From the NCBI RefSeq assembly GCF_001613105.1, contig NZ_BDBS01000072.1, forward strand, positions 1 to 40,879: 40,879 nucleotides of DNA, given 5' to 3'. Under the pieces are notes generated by a model. That model was given only the letters and a program-made list of their open reading frames with translations. It was not told where the DNA came from and searched no databases. This DNA comes from Nocardia pseudobrasiliensis NBRC 108224. Lineage in GTDB: Bacteria > Actinomycetota > Actinomycetes > Mycobacteriales > Mycobacteriaceae. Below are positions 25,274 through 33,429 of the stretch, in pieces. Every line of letters starts with the position of its first letter. Position 1 is the stretch's first letter. Made by a program: the position numbers and the translations under genes.

Positions 25274-26118
25274 ATTTCCCGCCCGCCCGCGCCCCGATCG
25301 GCGAATTCGTCGATATCGGCGACACCCGGGCGCATCTGCGCCGCGACGGCGATCCGACCGCGAAAACCATTGTGCTGCTGCACGGTTTCGCCGGTTCGCT
25401 GCACTGGTACGACCGGCTGACCCCGCTGCTGACCCCCCGGTTCCAGGTGGTCCGGCTCGATCTGCGCGGCCACGGCCACACCGGCGGCGATCTGGGCCTC
25501 GACGCGCCCTCGCAGGGCGCGGCCGTTGCCGCGGTGATCACCGCCCTGGACCTGAAAGATGTTGCCGTACTGGGCCATTCGTTCGGCGCGGATGTGGCGC
25601 TGGCGACGGCCGAACGCAGCGATCGGGTTCGCGAGGTGATCCTGGTGGACCAGGCCCCCGATTACGATCACGCCCGCTTCCCGCCGGGCAACGGCCTGCT
25701 CGGGCACGGCATCCTGGGCCCGGTGCTGCATCGAATGGCATTGCCCGCCTTCGTCCGAATCGGCCTGCGCTACGGCGTCGCACGGGGTTTCGACCTCATC
25801 GACGCCTTCGACCACCCCGATCAGGGCGTGCTCGACCATCGAGCGATGAGCCCGCGGATGGCCCGCACGGTCCTGGTCGAGCGACGGCGCAGATTGGCGG
25901 CCCGCCCACTCGACGTCCAGGTCCGCACCCTGGGCCTGCCGACCCTGGTCATTCACGGCGATCGCGACCGGTTCTACGCCTGGCACATCGCCGCCGCGCG
26001 CTATCGCGCCGCCGGGGCCCGCGTCGAAATCATCGAGGGCGCGGGACATTCCCCGAATGTCGAGCGCCCCGCCGAGGTCGCTCGCGTGCTCACCGAATTC
26101 CTGAGGCCGATTCGGTAA
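25267..26118 (+). CDS. Alpha/beta hydrolase, serine nucleophile
   Basis: 283 residues, starting with GTG inside the end of the TetR gene. LLHGFAGSLHWYDRL gives the oxyanion motif, DLRGHGHTGGD the second strand, GHSFGADVALATAE the Ser nucleophile elbow (near residue 107), HGDRDRFY the acid region and GAGHSPNVERP the catalytic His. The fold is that of esterases and C-C hydrolases; no specific substrate can be given. The 3' end overlaps the convergent FAD oxidoreductase gene by 29 bases. Confidence 0.85.
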   Translation: MLNFPPARAPIGEFVDIGDTRAHLRRDGDPTAKTIVLLHGFAGSLHWYDRLTPLLTPRFQVVRLDLRGHGHTGGDLGLDAPSQGAAVAAVITALDLKDVAVLGHSFGADVALATAERSDRVREVILVDQAPDYDHARFPPGNGLLGHGILGPVLHRMALPAFVRIGLRYGVARGFDLIDAFDHPDQGVLDHRAMSPRMARTVLVERRRRLAARPLDVQVRTLGLPTLVIHGDRDRFYAWHIAAARYRAAGARVEIIEGAGHSPNVERPAEVARVLTEFLRPIR

Positions 26119-27823
26119 CCGCGCGGCCGAACCCGCGGCTGGCCCGCAGCGGATCGGCGTCGCGATACGCACCCAGCCGTCCGCGGTCGGCGAGCACCAG
26201 GCCCGCCTGTATTTCGGCGTCGAGATCGCGCCCGAGAATCGCACCCGCGGCATGCATTCCGCTGAGCATCGCGCCGAGCGTGCCCGGGCCCCAGGCGGTA
26301 CTCGCCCCGGCCAGGAACAGTCCTCGGATCGGAGTGGCCGATCGCGGCCGGAACATCCCGAACTGACTGGGTCGCAACTGCAGACCGGCCGCGCTCTGGG
26401 TTCCGGTGTAGCGGTAATGCGTTGCCGCGGTGGCGGCCTCGCGGAACCGGACCAGCGGCCGCACACCGGGATAGACCCGCTCGACCCGATCGAGCATGCC
26501 CTCGATGAGGATCTCCTTGAGCTCCTGATACCGGCCCGACCGACTGTAGGAACCGTCGGCCAGCTCCTCCGGTTCGATACCCCACACCGGCCCCACCGGC
26601 GGCACGATCGACAGCACCTCCACCGCACCCCAGCCGGGCGGAGCGGACCGCGAATTCCCCGGATCCCGGGTCGTCCCGGAGAACACCATGCCCGGCATCC
26701 TGGCCGCGTGATCGCGCGCCCACTCCTCGGGCACGCGCCGCTGGGCATCGGTCGCCAGATCCGGAATGATCCGCGAGAGGTTGCGGACGCTCGTGGCATC
26801 CTCCCAGCTCGGAATGACGTAGTAGTTGGCATTGCGCTGCTGGCGCAGATCGAGTTCGAGCCCGAAATAGGTGCCGAGATACGGCGTCGCCATCTTCCAG
26901 CGATTCACCCGCCTGGCCAGCCGCCACGGCAGATGGTCACGACCGACCAGATCCAGATAGGTCTTCTTGATATCGATATCCGACACCACCACCGGCGCGT
27001 GCAGGATCTCACCGTCCTCGAGCCGCACGCCGCACACCTGCCCGCCCTCGATCCGAATCTCCGCAACGCTTGCGCCGGTGCGAATTTCGCCGCCGTGGGT
27101 GAGGATGACATCGGCGAAGTTGGCGGCCAGCGACTGCGCGCCCCCTTCGGGATACCACGCGCCGCCGGAGATGAAGGTGTCCATGAACCCGGCGTGCAGT
27201 CCCGACGGCGCGGCGGTCGGGGCCGAGGCGTAGGCCCCCGCGTACTGCGAAAGCACCTGTATGGCACGGGGACTCAAACCGCATGCGGTCAGCAGGGCCC
27301 CGTGCGGCACATAGCGCCAGGCCGCGGCAGCGCCGGCGTGCCGCCAGGCCCCGAACTCACCCCGCAGCGAGGCCGAGGCACGACTGCGGTCGACGCCGCT
27401 GCCCAGCCTGCGGACGATCGAGATATAGCGGCGCAGCGCGCGCTCCTCCTTCGGGAAGGCCGCGATCAAATTGTCCAGGTAGGCATCCCAGTCCTGTGGA
27501 ATCTTCAATTCGAAGTCCGGACCCAGCACGATGTCGTAGCCGTCGCGGTCCAATCGGCGGAAGTTGATCCGCTCCTCGAGCGCCAGCCCCCGCAGTACGC
27601 GCGAGGTCAGACCGTCGGGACCGCAGTCGCCGATGTAGTGCAGCCCGATATCGAACTCCCACTTGCCCTGTCGGCGGAACACATGCGAGAAACCGCCCAG
27701 CACCTTGTAGCGCTCGAGCAACAGGGTGCGCTGTCCGGCCGCGGCCAGATACGCGGCGCTGGACAGCCCGCCCAGACCCGCGCCGACAACTATCGCGTCC
27801 CAACGAGATTCGTCGACCGTCAC
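26090..27823 (-). CDS. CrtI/retinol-saturase-like FAD oxidoreductase at end of lipid synthase operon
   Basis: 577 residues. FAD-binding VVGAGLGGLSSAAYLAAAG then LLERYKVLGGFSH lies at residues 12-45, and GLFLAGASTAWGPGTLGAML is the C-terminal flavin segment. It belongs to the phytoene desaturase/carotenoid isomerase/retinol saturase family, which adds, moves or reduces double bonds in polyenes. GTG at 27823 has a strong GGAGG seven bases upstream and overlaps the MFS stop as GTGA. It is the last gene of the leftward Pfa-like operon, so it may tailor the polyene made by the synthase; that is inference. The open frame extending upstream to 29083 is shadow of the exporter gene. Confidence 0.87.
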   Translation of the reverse strand: MTVDESRWDAIVVGAGLGGLSSAAYLAAAGQRTLLLERYKVLGGFSHVFRRQGKWEFDIGLHYIGDCGPDGLTSRVLRGLALEERINFRRLDRDGYDIVLGPDFELKIPQDWDAYLDNLIAAFPKEERALRRYISIVRRLGSGVDRSRASASLRGEFGAWRHAGAAAAWRYVPHGALLTACGLSPRAIQVLSQYAGAYASAPTAAPSGLHAGFMDTFISGGAWYPEGGAQSLAANFADVILTHGGEIRTGASVAEIRIEGGQVCGVRLEDGEILHAPVVVSDIDIKKTYLDLVGRDHLPWRLARRVNRWKMATPYLGTYFGLELDLRQQRNANYYVIPSWEDATSVRNLSRIIPDLATDAQRRVPEEWARDHAARMPGMVFSGTTRDPGNSRSAPPGWGAVEVLSIVPPVGPVWGIEPEELADGSYSRSGRYQELKEILIEGMLDRVERVYPGVRPLVRFREAATAATHYRYTGTQSAAGLQLRPSQFGMFRPRSATPIRGLFLAGASTAWGPGTLGAMLSGMHAAGAILGRDLDAEIQAGLVLADRGRLGAYRDADPLRASRGFGRAVTESASGIR

Positions 27824-29268
27824 TGGCGCACCTCCTGAGGTTGGTTGATACGTCGTGGGATCGCGGCTCCCGCCGCGGCGCCCACCAGCAGCACACACAC
27901 CGACAGCCACAGCGCCGGACGCATACCGTTGCTGAACGAGATGCCGATATCGGCGAAGGAATGAATCGGCGTCGAATAGTGCGCTACCACCGACGTGCAC
28001 ACCGCGATGCCCAGCGCGCCGCCCACCTCGCGCACGGTGCTGTTCGCGCCGGAGGCCTTGCCCTGTTCGCTCGGGCGGACCGAGGCCAGCACCACCGCCG
28101 TCACCGGCGTCCATACGATGCCCATCCCGATGCCGCCGATCACCAGTGCCGGAATCGCATGCGTATAGGGCAGATCCGCGCGCCCGATCAGCGCCAGCCA
28201 GCCCAGGGCGATGGCGTCGAGGGTCATGCCGAGCGCCATCAAGCGCCCGCCGCCGACCCGATCGGTCACCAGACCGGCCAGCGGCGCGGCGATCAGCGGA
28301 CCCAGCGACCACGGCAGCGTGCGCAGGCCCGCCTCGAACGCGTTGTAGCCCAACGCGGTCTGTAGATACTGCACCATCAGGAAGATCGCCCCGAACAGTC
28401 CGAAGTACATGGTCGCCGACACCACATTGCTGAGTACGAAACTCGGGATCCGGTAGAACCGCAGCGGCAGAAGCGGATCGGGGGTGCGCCGCTCCCAGAG
28501 CACGAACCCGATCAGCAGCGCCGCCGCCGCGACGAAGGCCCCATCGATCAGCGGCGAACCCCAGCCGTAGCGGTGGCCGTTGACGATCGCCCACACCGTC
28601 AGCAGCACCGCACCGCCGCCCATGACCACACCCGGCAGATCCAATGCCTTGTCCGGGCCCTCGCTCTCCCGCACCGCCGCCACGATCAGCGCGAACGCGA
28701 CGACACCGACCGGAATATTGATCCAGAAGATCCACTGCCAGGCCAGGCCCTGGGTAATCGCCCCGCCGATGACCGGACCCAGGGCGGTGCCCAGACCCGT
28801 CATCGCGCTCCACAATCCGACCGCGGCACTGCGCTTTTCCGGCCGCACCGACTCCGCGATCAGAGTCAGCGACAACGGCATCGCCGCGGCCGCGCCAGCA
28901 CCCTGGATGATCCGGCCCAGAATCAGGATCTGCACCGTGCCCGACAGCCCGCACACGATCGATCCGGCCATGAACAGCGCGAGCCCGGCAAGAAAGACGC
29001 GCCGACGGCCGAACCGATCCCCGAGCGCGGCCCCGGTCAACAGCAGGCTGGCGAACGACAGCGTGTAGGCATTGACCACCCACTGCAGCTGCGCCTCATC
29101 GGCGTGCAGGCCGCGCGAAATCGGCACCAGCGCATTGCTGACCACCAGATTGTCCAGCGCCACCATGAATTCGGGTATCGAGCAGGCCAGCACGGCCAGC
29201 AGCGCCCGCCGCCGCGACCAGCTCGCGCCGCCGTCGCGAATATCCATGTGCGCCTGCGCGATCGCCAT
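27820..29268 (-). CDS. MFS exporter, DHA2 (EmrB/QacA) family
   Basis: 482 residues with about 14 hydrophobic segments. LGDRFGRRRVF (motif A) lies near residue 80, GRIIQGAGAAAAMPLSLTLI (motif C region) near 110. DHA2 proteins are proton-driven exporters of hydrophobic compounds. ATG at 29268 overlaps the pfaD stop (TGATG), with GGGGGTGG about five bases upstream; GTG at 29271 is an alternative. Being translationally coupled to pfaD, it probably exports the synthase product or protects against it. Confidence 0.9.
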   Translation of the reverse strand: MAIAQAHMDIRDGGASWSRRRALLAVLACSIPEFMVALDNLVVSNALVPISRGLHADEAQLQWVVNAYTLSFASLLLTGAALGDRFGRRRVFLAGLALFMAGSIVCGLSGTVQILILGRIIQGAGAAAAMPLSLTLIAESVRPEKRSAAVGLWSAMTGLGTALGPVIGGAITQGLAWQWIFWINIPVGVVAFALIVAAVRESEGPDKALDLPGVVMGGGAVLLTVWAIVNGHRYGWGSPLIDGAFVAAAALLIGFVLWERRTPDPLLPLRFYRIPSFVLSNVVSATMYFGLFGAIFLMVQYLQTALGYNAFEAGLRTLPWSLGPLIAAPLAGLVTDRVGGGRLMALGMTLDAIALGWLALIGRADLPYTHAIPALVIGGIGMGIVWTPVTAVVLASVRPSEQGKASGANSTVREVGGALGIAVCTSVVAHYSTPIHSFADIGISFSNGMRPALWLSVCVLLVGAAAGAAIPRRINQPQEVRQ

Positions 29269-30839
29269 CACGCCACCCCCGCGATAATCGGCCCCTCGGG
29301 TCGATAGTGGCGCAGGCGTCCGGGCAGTCCCACACCGAGCAGGGTCAGCTGATTGACGCGCGCACTGTAGGCCGCGCCCCGCATCAGGTGCATCGCGACG
29401 TCTCCCGCGCGGCGATCGTGTTCCAGGTAGGTGCCGCTCGCCCATTCGTTGAACGCGCCCATCGAAGGCCCGCACCAGATCTGGTAATCGGCCACTCGAT
29501 CGGCCGCGCCGGTGCTCGCCCACCGCGACGCCAGACCCAGATACCACCGGAAGATCAGGGCCATCCGCCGTTTGGCGTCCCCGGTCGCGCGCTCGACCTG
29601 GGCCGGATCCCGCTGCTGGAAATGCGTGACCACGTCCGCCCAGACCTCCTCGACGGGACGGCGCAGGATCTGCTTCTCGAGTTTGTCCCGCTCGGCGGCG
29701 GGCAGCGCGTCGATTCCGTCGTAGCCGCGATACAGGTTGTACAGATGCTTGGCCCGCATCGCGAACATGGTGCCCCGCTTGAGGACCTGGACATCGACGC
29801 CGAGTTCGAACATATCCGAGGCAGGGGCCATCTCGCAGTCGCTGACCTGTGCCGCGCGCAGCAGTGTGCGTACCGCGTCGGAGGTTCCCGATTCGGCGCA
29901 CGCCTGATTGATCGACCCGGTCACGACATAGTCCGCGCCGAGGGCGAAGGCGGCGGCGACCGCGGCGGGCGTGCCGAGCCCACCGGCCGCGCCGACCCGC
30001 ACCTGCCGCGCGTAGCGACGCTCGCGCTGGATCGCGTCGCGCTGGGCGACGAGGGCGGGCACGATCACCGCCAGCGGACGGCGATCGGTATGTCCGCCGG
30101 AATCGGCCTCCACGGTGATGTCGTCGGCCATCGGCACGGTCGCGGCCAGCTCCGCCTGTGCGCCGGAGATCAATCCGGCCGAGAGCAGTTCGGCGACCAG
30201 GGTTTCGGGCGCGGGTTCCAGGAACTTGGCGGCCACCTCGGCGCGCGACACCTTGGCGATCACGCGATTGGCGATATCGGTTCCGCCGTCGGGTCGCCGC
30301 GACAGGCCGGCCACTCGATAGCGTACGAGGGCGGGCGTGAGGTCCATGAACGCCGAGGCCTCCACACATCCGACGCCGCGGCGCAGCAGCAGTTCGATCA
30401 GCGCCGTCTCCATGGCCGATTCGTGCGGGCTGTGAATGAGGTTGACGCAGTAGGGAAGACCGGGAATCTCCGCGGCGAAACGTTCCAGCGCCGCCTCCAC
30501 GCGATCGACGGAAAGCCCGGCCGCGCCGAGCGATCCGAGACATCCCGCCCGAGCCATGGCGATCACCAGATCCGCGGAGGCGATACCTCCGGCCATAGCA
30601 CCGGACATGTACGCGTACCGGACCCCGTGCGCGTCACGAAACGCGCTGGAGCCCAGCCGTTCCGGCGGCAGCGGCGCGGCCACGGTGAGCATCCGGGCCC
30701 CGGCAGCGGGCGGATCGTTGCTCAGCGCGATGCCGTCGGGACCCTCGACGACATAGCAGGGCGCGTCGAGGCGGCCCAGAATCGGATACGGATCCACGGT
30801 TTCGGAGCCTGTGCGCTCCGCGATCGCCTCGACGGTCAC
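29268..30839 (-). CDS. pfaD: PfaD-type enoyl reductase (FMN) of PUFA-synthase family
   Basis: 523 residues. This is the trans-acting enoyl reductase of Pfa-type synthases, a 2-nitropropane dioxygenase-like FMN barrel. AMAGGIASADLVIAMARAG, the GGLGTPAAVAAAFALGADYV phosphate-binding segment, VTGSINQACAESGTSDAVR, and RGTMFAMRAKHLYNLYRGYD are all characteristic, as is the C-terminal YQIWCGPSMGAFNEW. GTG at 30839 overlaps the upstream dehydratase stop as GTGA, with GAGGTGGT upstream. An open leader up to 30983 is shadow made by the tandem repeat. It reduces enoyl intermediates on the ACP in each cycle. Confidence 0.93.
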   Translation of the reverse strand: MTVEAIAERTGSETVDPYPILGRLDAPCYVVEGPDGIALSNDPPAAGARMLTVAAPLPPERLGSSAFRDAHGVRYAYMSGAMAGGIASADLVIAMARAGCLGSLGAAGLSVDRVEAALERFAAEIPGLPYCVNLIHSPHESAMETALIELLLRRGVGCVEASAFMDLTPALVRYRVAGLSRRPDGGTDIANRVIAKVSRAEVAAKFLEPAPETLVAELLSAGLISGAQAELAATVPMADDITVEADSGGHTDRRPLAVIVPALVAQRDAIQRERRYARQVRVGAAGGLGTPAAVAAAFALGADYVVTGSINQACAESGTSDAVRTLLRAAQVSDCEMAPASDMFELGVDVQVLKRGTMFAMRAKHLYNLYRGYDGIDALPAAERDKLEKQILRRPVEEVWADVVTHFQQRDPAQVERATGDAKRRMALIFRWYLGLASRWASTGAADRVADYQIWCGPSMGAFNEWASGTYLEHDRRAGDVAMHLMRGAAYSARVNQLTLLGVGLPGRLRHYRPEGPIIAGVA

Positions 30840-33418
30840 GACGACACCACCTCTCCGCTCGCGCTGTGCTGGCCCTCGCCCGATCGGGGGCCTTGCGTGG
30901 TTACGCAAGCTGCCTCCTCCAGGCCCTGACCGCTCGGGCTGTGCTGGACGTCGCCCGATCGGGGGCCTTGCGTGGTTACGCAAGCTGCCTCCTCCAGGCC
31001 CTGACCGCTCGGGCGAACCTCCACGGCGACATCGCTGACCTCGTAGATACGCAGACCCGGCTTCCAGACATTCGCGTCCGCGACGACCAGCAGCCGTCCC
31101 GGTTCCCGGCGAATCTCCTTGACGCTCAGGTCGAAACTCATCTGTTTGTCGTGAATCTCGACCTGCCCCCGATAGGTCCAGCGCACCTGAACGCCCACCG
31201 GCGCCTCGAAGCGCACCGGCCCCATATCGGCGGCCAGTCCGGCGTCCAGTACGAAGATCTGCAGGGCCTGCACCAGCGATTCGATACCGAGCGTGCCCGG
31301 CATCACCTTGTCGAGATCGTTGTGGACATCGAAGTACCAGTCACTCGGATCGACCGCCCGCACGCCGTGCACATATCCCTTACCGAAGACGCCGCCGTCC
31401 GGCGCCACGGTGACCTCGTCGACCAGCCGCAGTCGGCCGTCGGCCAGCCGCAGCCCGGTGCCGGGTTGGGGCTGTCGCCAGCGATCGTCGGATCGGATCG
31501 AAAGGCTGTGCGCCCCGGGCGGATTCGGATTCTCCTCCAGCCACGACGGCCGATATTTGCCACCGTCCATCCCCCGCTGATGTTTCAGCCACTCACCGGG
31601 GAAGTAGCCGTACATCGTCTGCCCCTCGTAGAACAGCTCACCGTCGGTGAACAGGCGGAACCCGAATCGCTGCAGCAGTACGCCGGAACCGGGCAGATGC
31701 GTCTTCAGCACGGTCTCGTGCCGGATCGTCTTGCCGCGCAGATCCACCGGCCGCGTCAGGGTCGCGTAACCGTCCAGATTGCGGACGAACAGATCGTCCT
31801 CCGGAAACAGCAGGGGCCCGCCGAGCAGATAGCCGAGCAGCAGCGAGGACTGTAGCGCGATCTCCTGATAGATGAAATTCGGCATGGTCGTCGACCCGTT
31901 GTCGTGGTAATACCACCATTCGGGGTCCGAATCGTATTCGGTCACCAGCAGCGCGTCGTCGTCGAATACCCCGGGCGTGCCCCGGAATTGCTGAATTCTG
32001 TCGAACCGCTGATAGTCGCCGCCGGGCGTGCGCGGCACCCGATTACCGACGCCGGTGGCCGCGCTCAACTCCGAACCCATGGCCGCGGCGAATTTGCCGT
32101 CCCCGGCCAGGGCGAGGTGAAATTCGTTCGAATGCGTGGCCTCACCCGCGTGATTGCGACGGCCCAGGAACGGCATCACACCGTCCGCGCCCGGGCCGAT
32201 CGGGGTACCGGGCTTCTCCCGCGCCTGGACGGCGAGATCGGTGATCCGCAGCACCGGCCGACCGTCGGCGTACACGGTGAGGTCCGCGACGACATTCGGC
32301 CGCGGCAGCAGCGCGGAATCGGTGATATCGGCGCGGTAGGTGATCGCGCGCGTTTGCGCGGTCACCTGTTCGAGAATCTCCACGCGCGCGGGAATATCGA
32401 AGGCGGGCTGGAATTCGCCGTCCGGGAACACCAGATGCAGACCCGAATACATCAGATACACCTGCAGCAGCTGCGTCGCACCCGCGACGAGCAGCGTCGC
32501 GGGCATGGCACTCCCCAGCGCGCCGTGGAAATACCAGCCGTTCGCATCCACGGCCCGCGTCGCGATCAACTCGCCGAATCCGCGGGAGCCGCCGAACCGG
32601 TCGATCGTGGTGACCTCATCGATCATGCGGATACCGCCCGTGGCGAGGCGAATCGACCGATTGCAGCCATCGGCCCGCTGGTCCCAGTAGCGCCCGAACA
32701 CCGCGGCGAGTTCACCTCGGGTGAGCAGATCGATATCCTCGGCCGTCAGATTCACCCGATCGGTGCGTTCCAACGGTTTGAATTTCGTCGGGGCTCGGCG
32801 ATCGCGCCTGTGCTGCCCGCGAGTATCGGCCAGTTCCGCGCGGCCGGAGAGCAATTCGGCGGGCATGCCGTAACCGGCGCAGGCGTCGGTCATTTCCATG
32901 ACGAGTACGCCGTCCACGTGGCATTCGAAAGTGAAGTGCACCAGCAGGCCGTCACCGCGGGCTTCGAATCCGGTGGCCTCCGCGCGGAACACGATTTTCT
33001 GACCCTCGCGTGGCAGCCGGTCGTGAAAGACCGGATCGGCCGACAGCAGCCGATAGACCTGTCCCGTACCGACTTTCACGCCCAGATGCTCGAGCAGGGC
33101 GAGCACGCACTGGGTGGTTTCGATGACCACACCGGCCGGGACCACACCGTCGAGGGTGTACCAGGCGTGTTCGGGAATGTCGTATTCGGCGGTGATGGAG
33201 GCGGGCGGCTCGAATCTGCCCGGCTCACCGTGTATTTCGAGCACCCGCGAGACGAATCGGTACAGCGGGGAATCCGGCGACTGCACATCGTCGGATTTCG
33301 CGGACGAGCGGCCCGCGACCCGATCGAGCTGTTCCAGCAGCCTGCGCTGCATGGCCAACTGCGCGGCGACCAGTGGCCGATCGCCCACGGCGGTGGTGAT
33401 GAGACCTTCGTCGAGCAT
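30836..33418 (-). CDS. Free-standing double FabA-type dehydratase with repeat-derived C-terminal tail
   Basis: 860 residues with four hotdog units, that is, two FabA-like didomains of the PfaC type. Marker segments lie near residues 86 (AWYTLDG), 295 (GWYFHGALG), 502 (WWYYHDNG) and 691 (DWYFDVHNDLDKVMPG). Only the last keeps the catalytic His position of FabA, so the N-terminal didomain looks inactive. The protein is a clear paralogue of the C-terminal half of the gene upstream. The paralogue ends shortly after EVRP; this one runs on for about 55 residues encoded by two 75-bp tandem repeats. ATG at 33418 follows the upstream stop by 11 bases with GGGAGA in place. It would dehydrate hydroxyacyl-ACP in trans. 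Confidence 0.88.
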   Translation of the reverse strand: MLDEGLITTAVGDRPLVAAQLAMQRRLLEQLDRVAGRSSAKSDDVQSPDSPLYRFVSRVLEIHGEPGRFEPPASITAEYDIPEHAWYTLDGVVPAGVVIETTQCVLALLEHLGVKVGTGQVYRLLSADPVFHDRLPREGQKIVFRAEATGFEARGDGLLVHFTFECHVDGVLVMEMTDACAGYGMPAELLSGRAELADTRGQHRRDRRAPTKFKPLERTDRVNLTAEDIDLLTRGELAAVFGRYWDQRADGCNRSIRLATGGIRMIDEVTTIDRFGGSRGFGELIATRAVDANGWYFHGALGSAMPATLLVAGATQLLQVYLMYSGLHLVFPDGEFQPAFDIPARVEILEQVTAQTRAITYRADITDSALLPRPNVVADLTVYADGRPVLRITDLAVQAREKPGTPIGPGADGVMPFLGRRNHAGEATHSNEFHLALAGDGKFAAAMGSELSAATGVGNRVPRTPGGDYQRFDRIQQFRGTPGVFDDDALLVTEYDSDPEWWYYHDNGSTTMPNFIYQEIALQSSLLLGYLLGGPLLFPEDDLFVRNLDGYATLTRPVDLRGKTIRHETVLKTHLPGSGVLLQRFGFRLFTDGELFYEGQTMYGYFPGEWLKHQRGMDGGKYRPSWLEENPNPPGAHSLSIRSDDRWRQPQPGTGLRLADGRLRLVDEVTVAPDGGVFGKGYVHGVRAVDPSDWYFDVHNDLDKVMPGTLGIESLVQALQIFVLDAGLAADMGPVRFEAPVGVQVRWTYRGQVEIHDKQMSFDLSVKEIRREPGRLLVVADANVWKPGLRIYEVSDVAVEVRPSGQGLEEAACVTTQGPRSGDVQHSPSGQGLEEAACVTTQGPRSGEGQHSASGEVVSS
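30863..31012. repeat. Two tandem 75-bp repeats with internal palindromes
   Basis: Copies at 30863-30937 and 30938-31012 differ at two positions by eye. Each holds the palindrome CCCGATCGGG and the hairpin TTGCGT-GGTT-ACGCAA. A short fragment matching the repeat's end (CCGCTCG) precedes the first copy. The unit length is a multiple of three, so the gene frame is kept (25 residues per unit). I found no further copy in the window. Confidence 0.9.
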
Positions 33419-33429
33419 GAGTTTTCTCC

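Noticed and set aside
27824..29083. Upstream extension of the CrtI-like gene
   Set aside because: It is the out-of-frame reading of the MFS exporter gene.
30863..31012. Reading the two 75-bp repeats as a CRISPR array
   Set aside because: The units are directly abutting with no spacers and lie inside a coding sequence.
30811..31038. Small plus-strand frame made of two repeated segments
   Set aside because: It is the antisense reading of the tandem 75-bp repeat and has no ribosome site or family.
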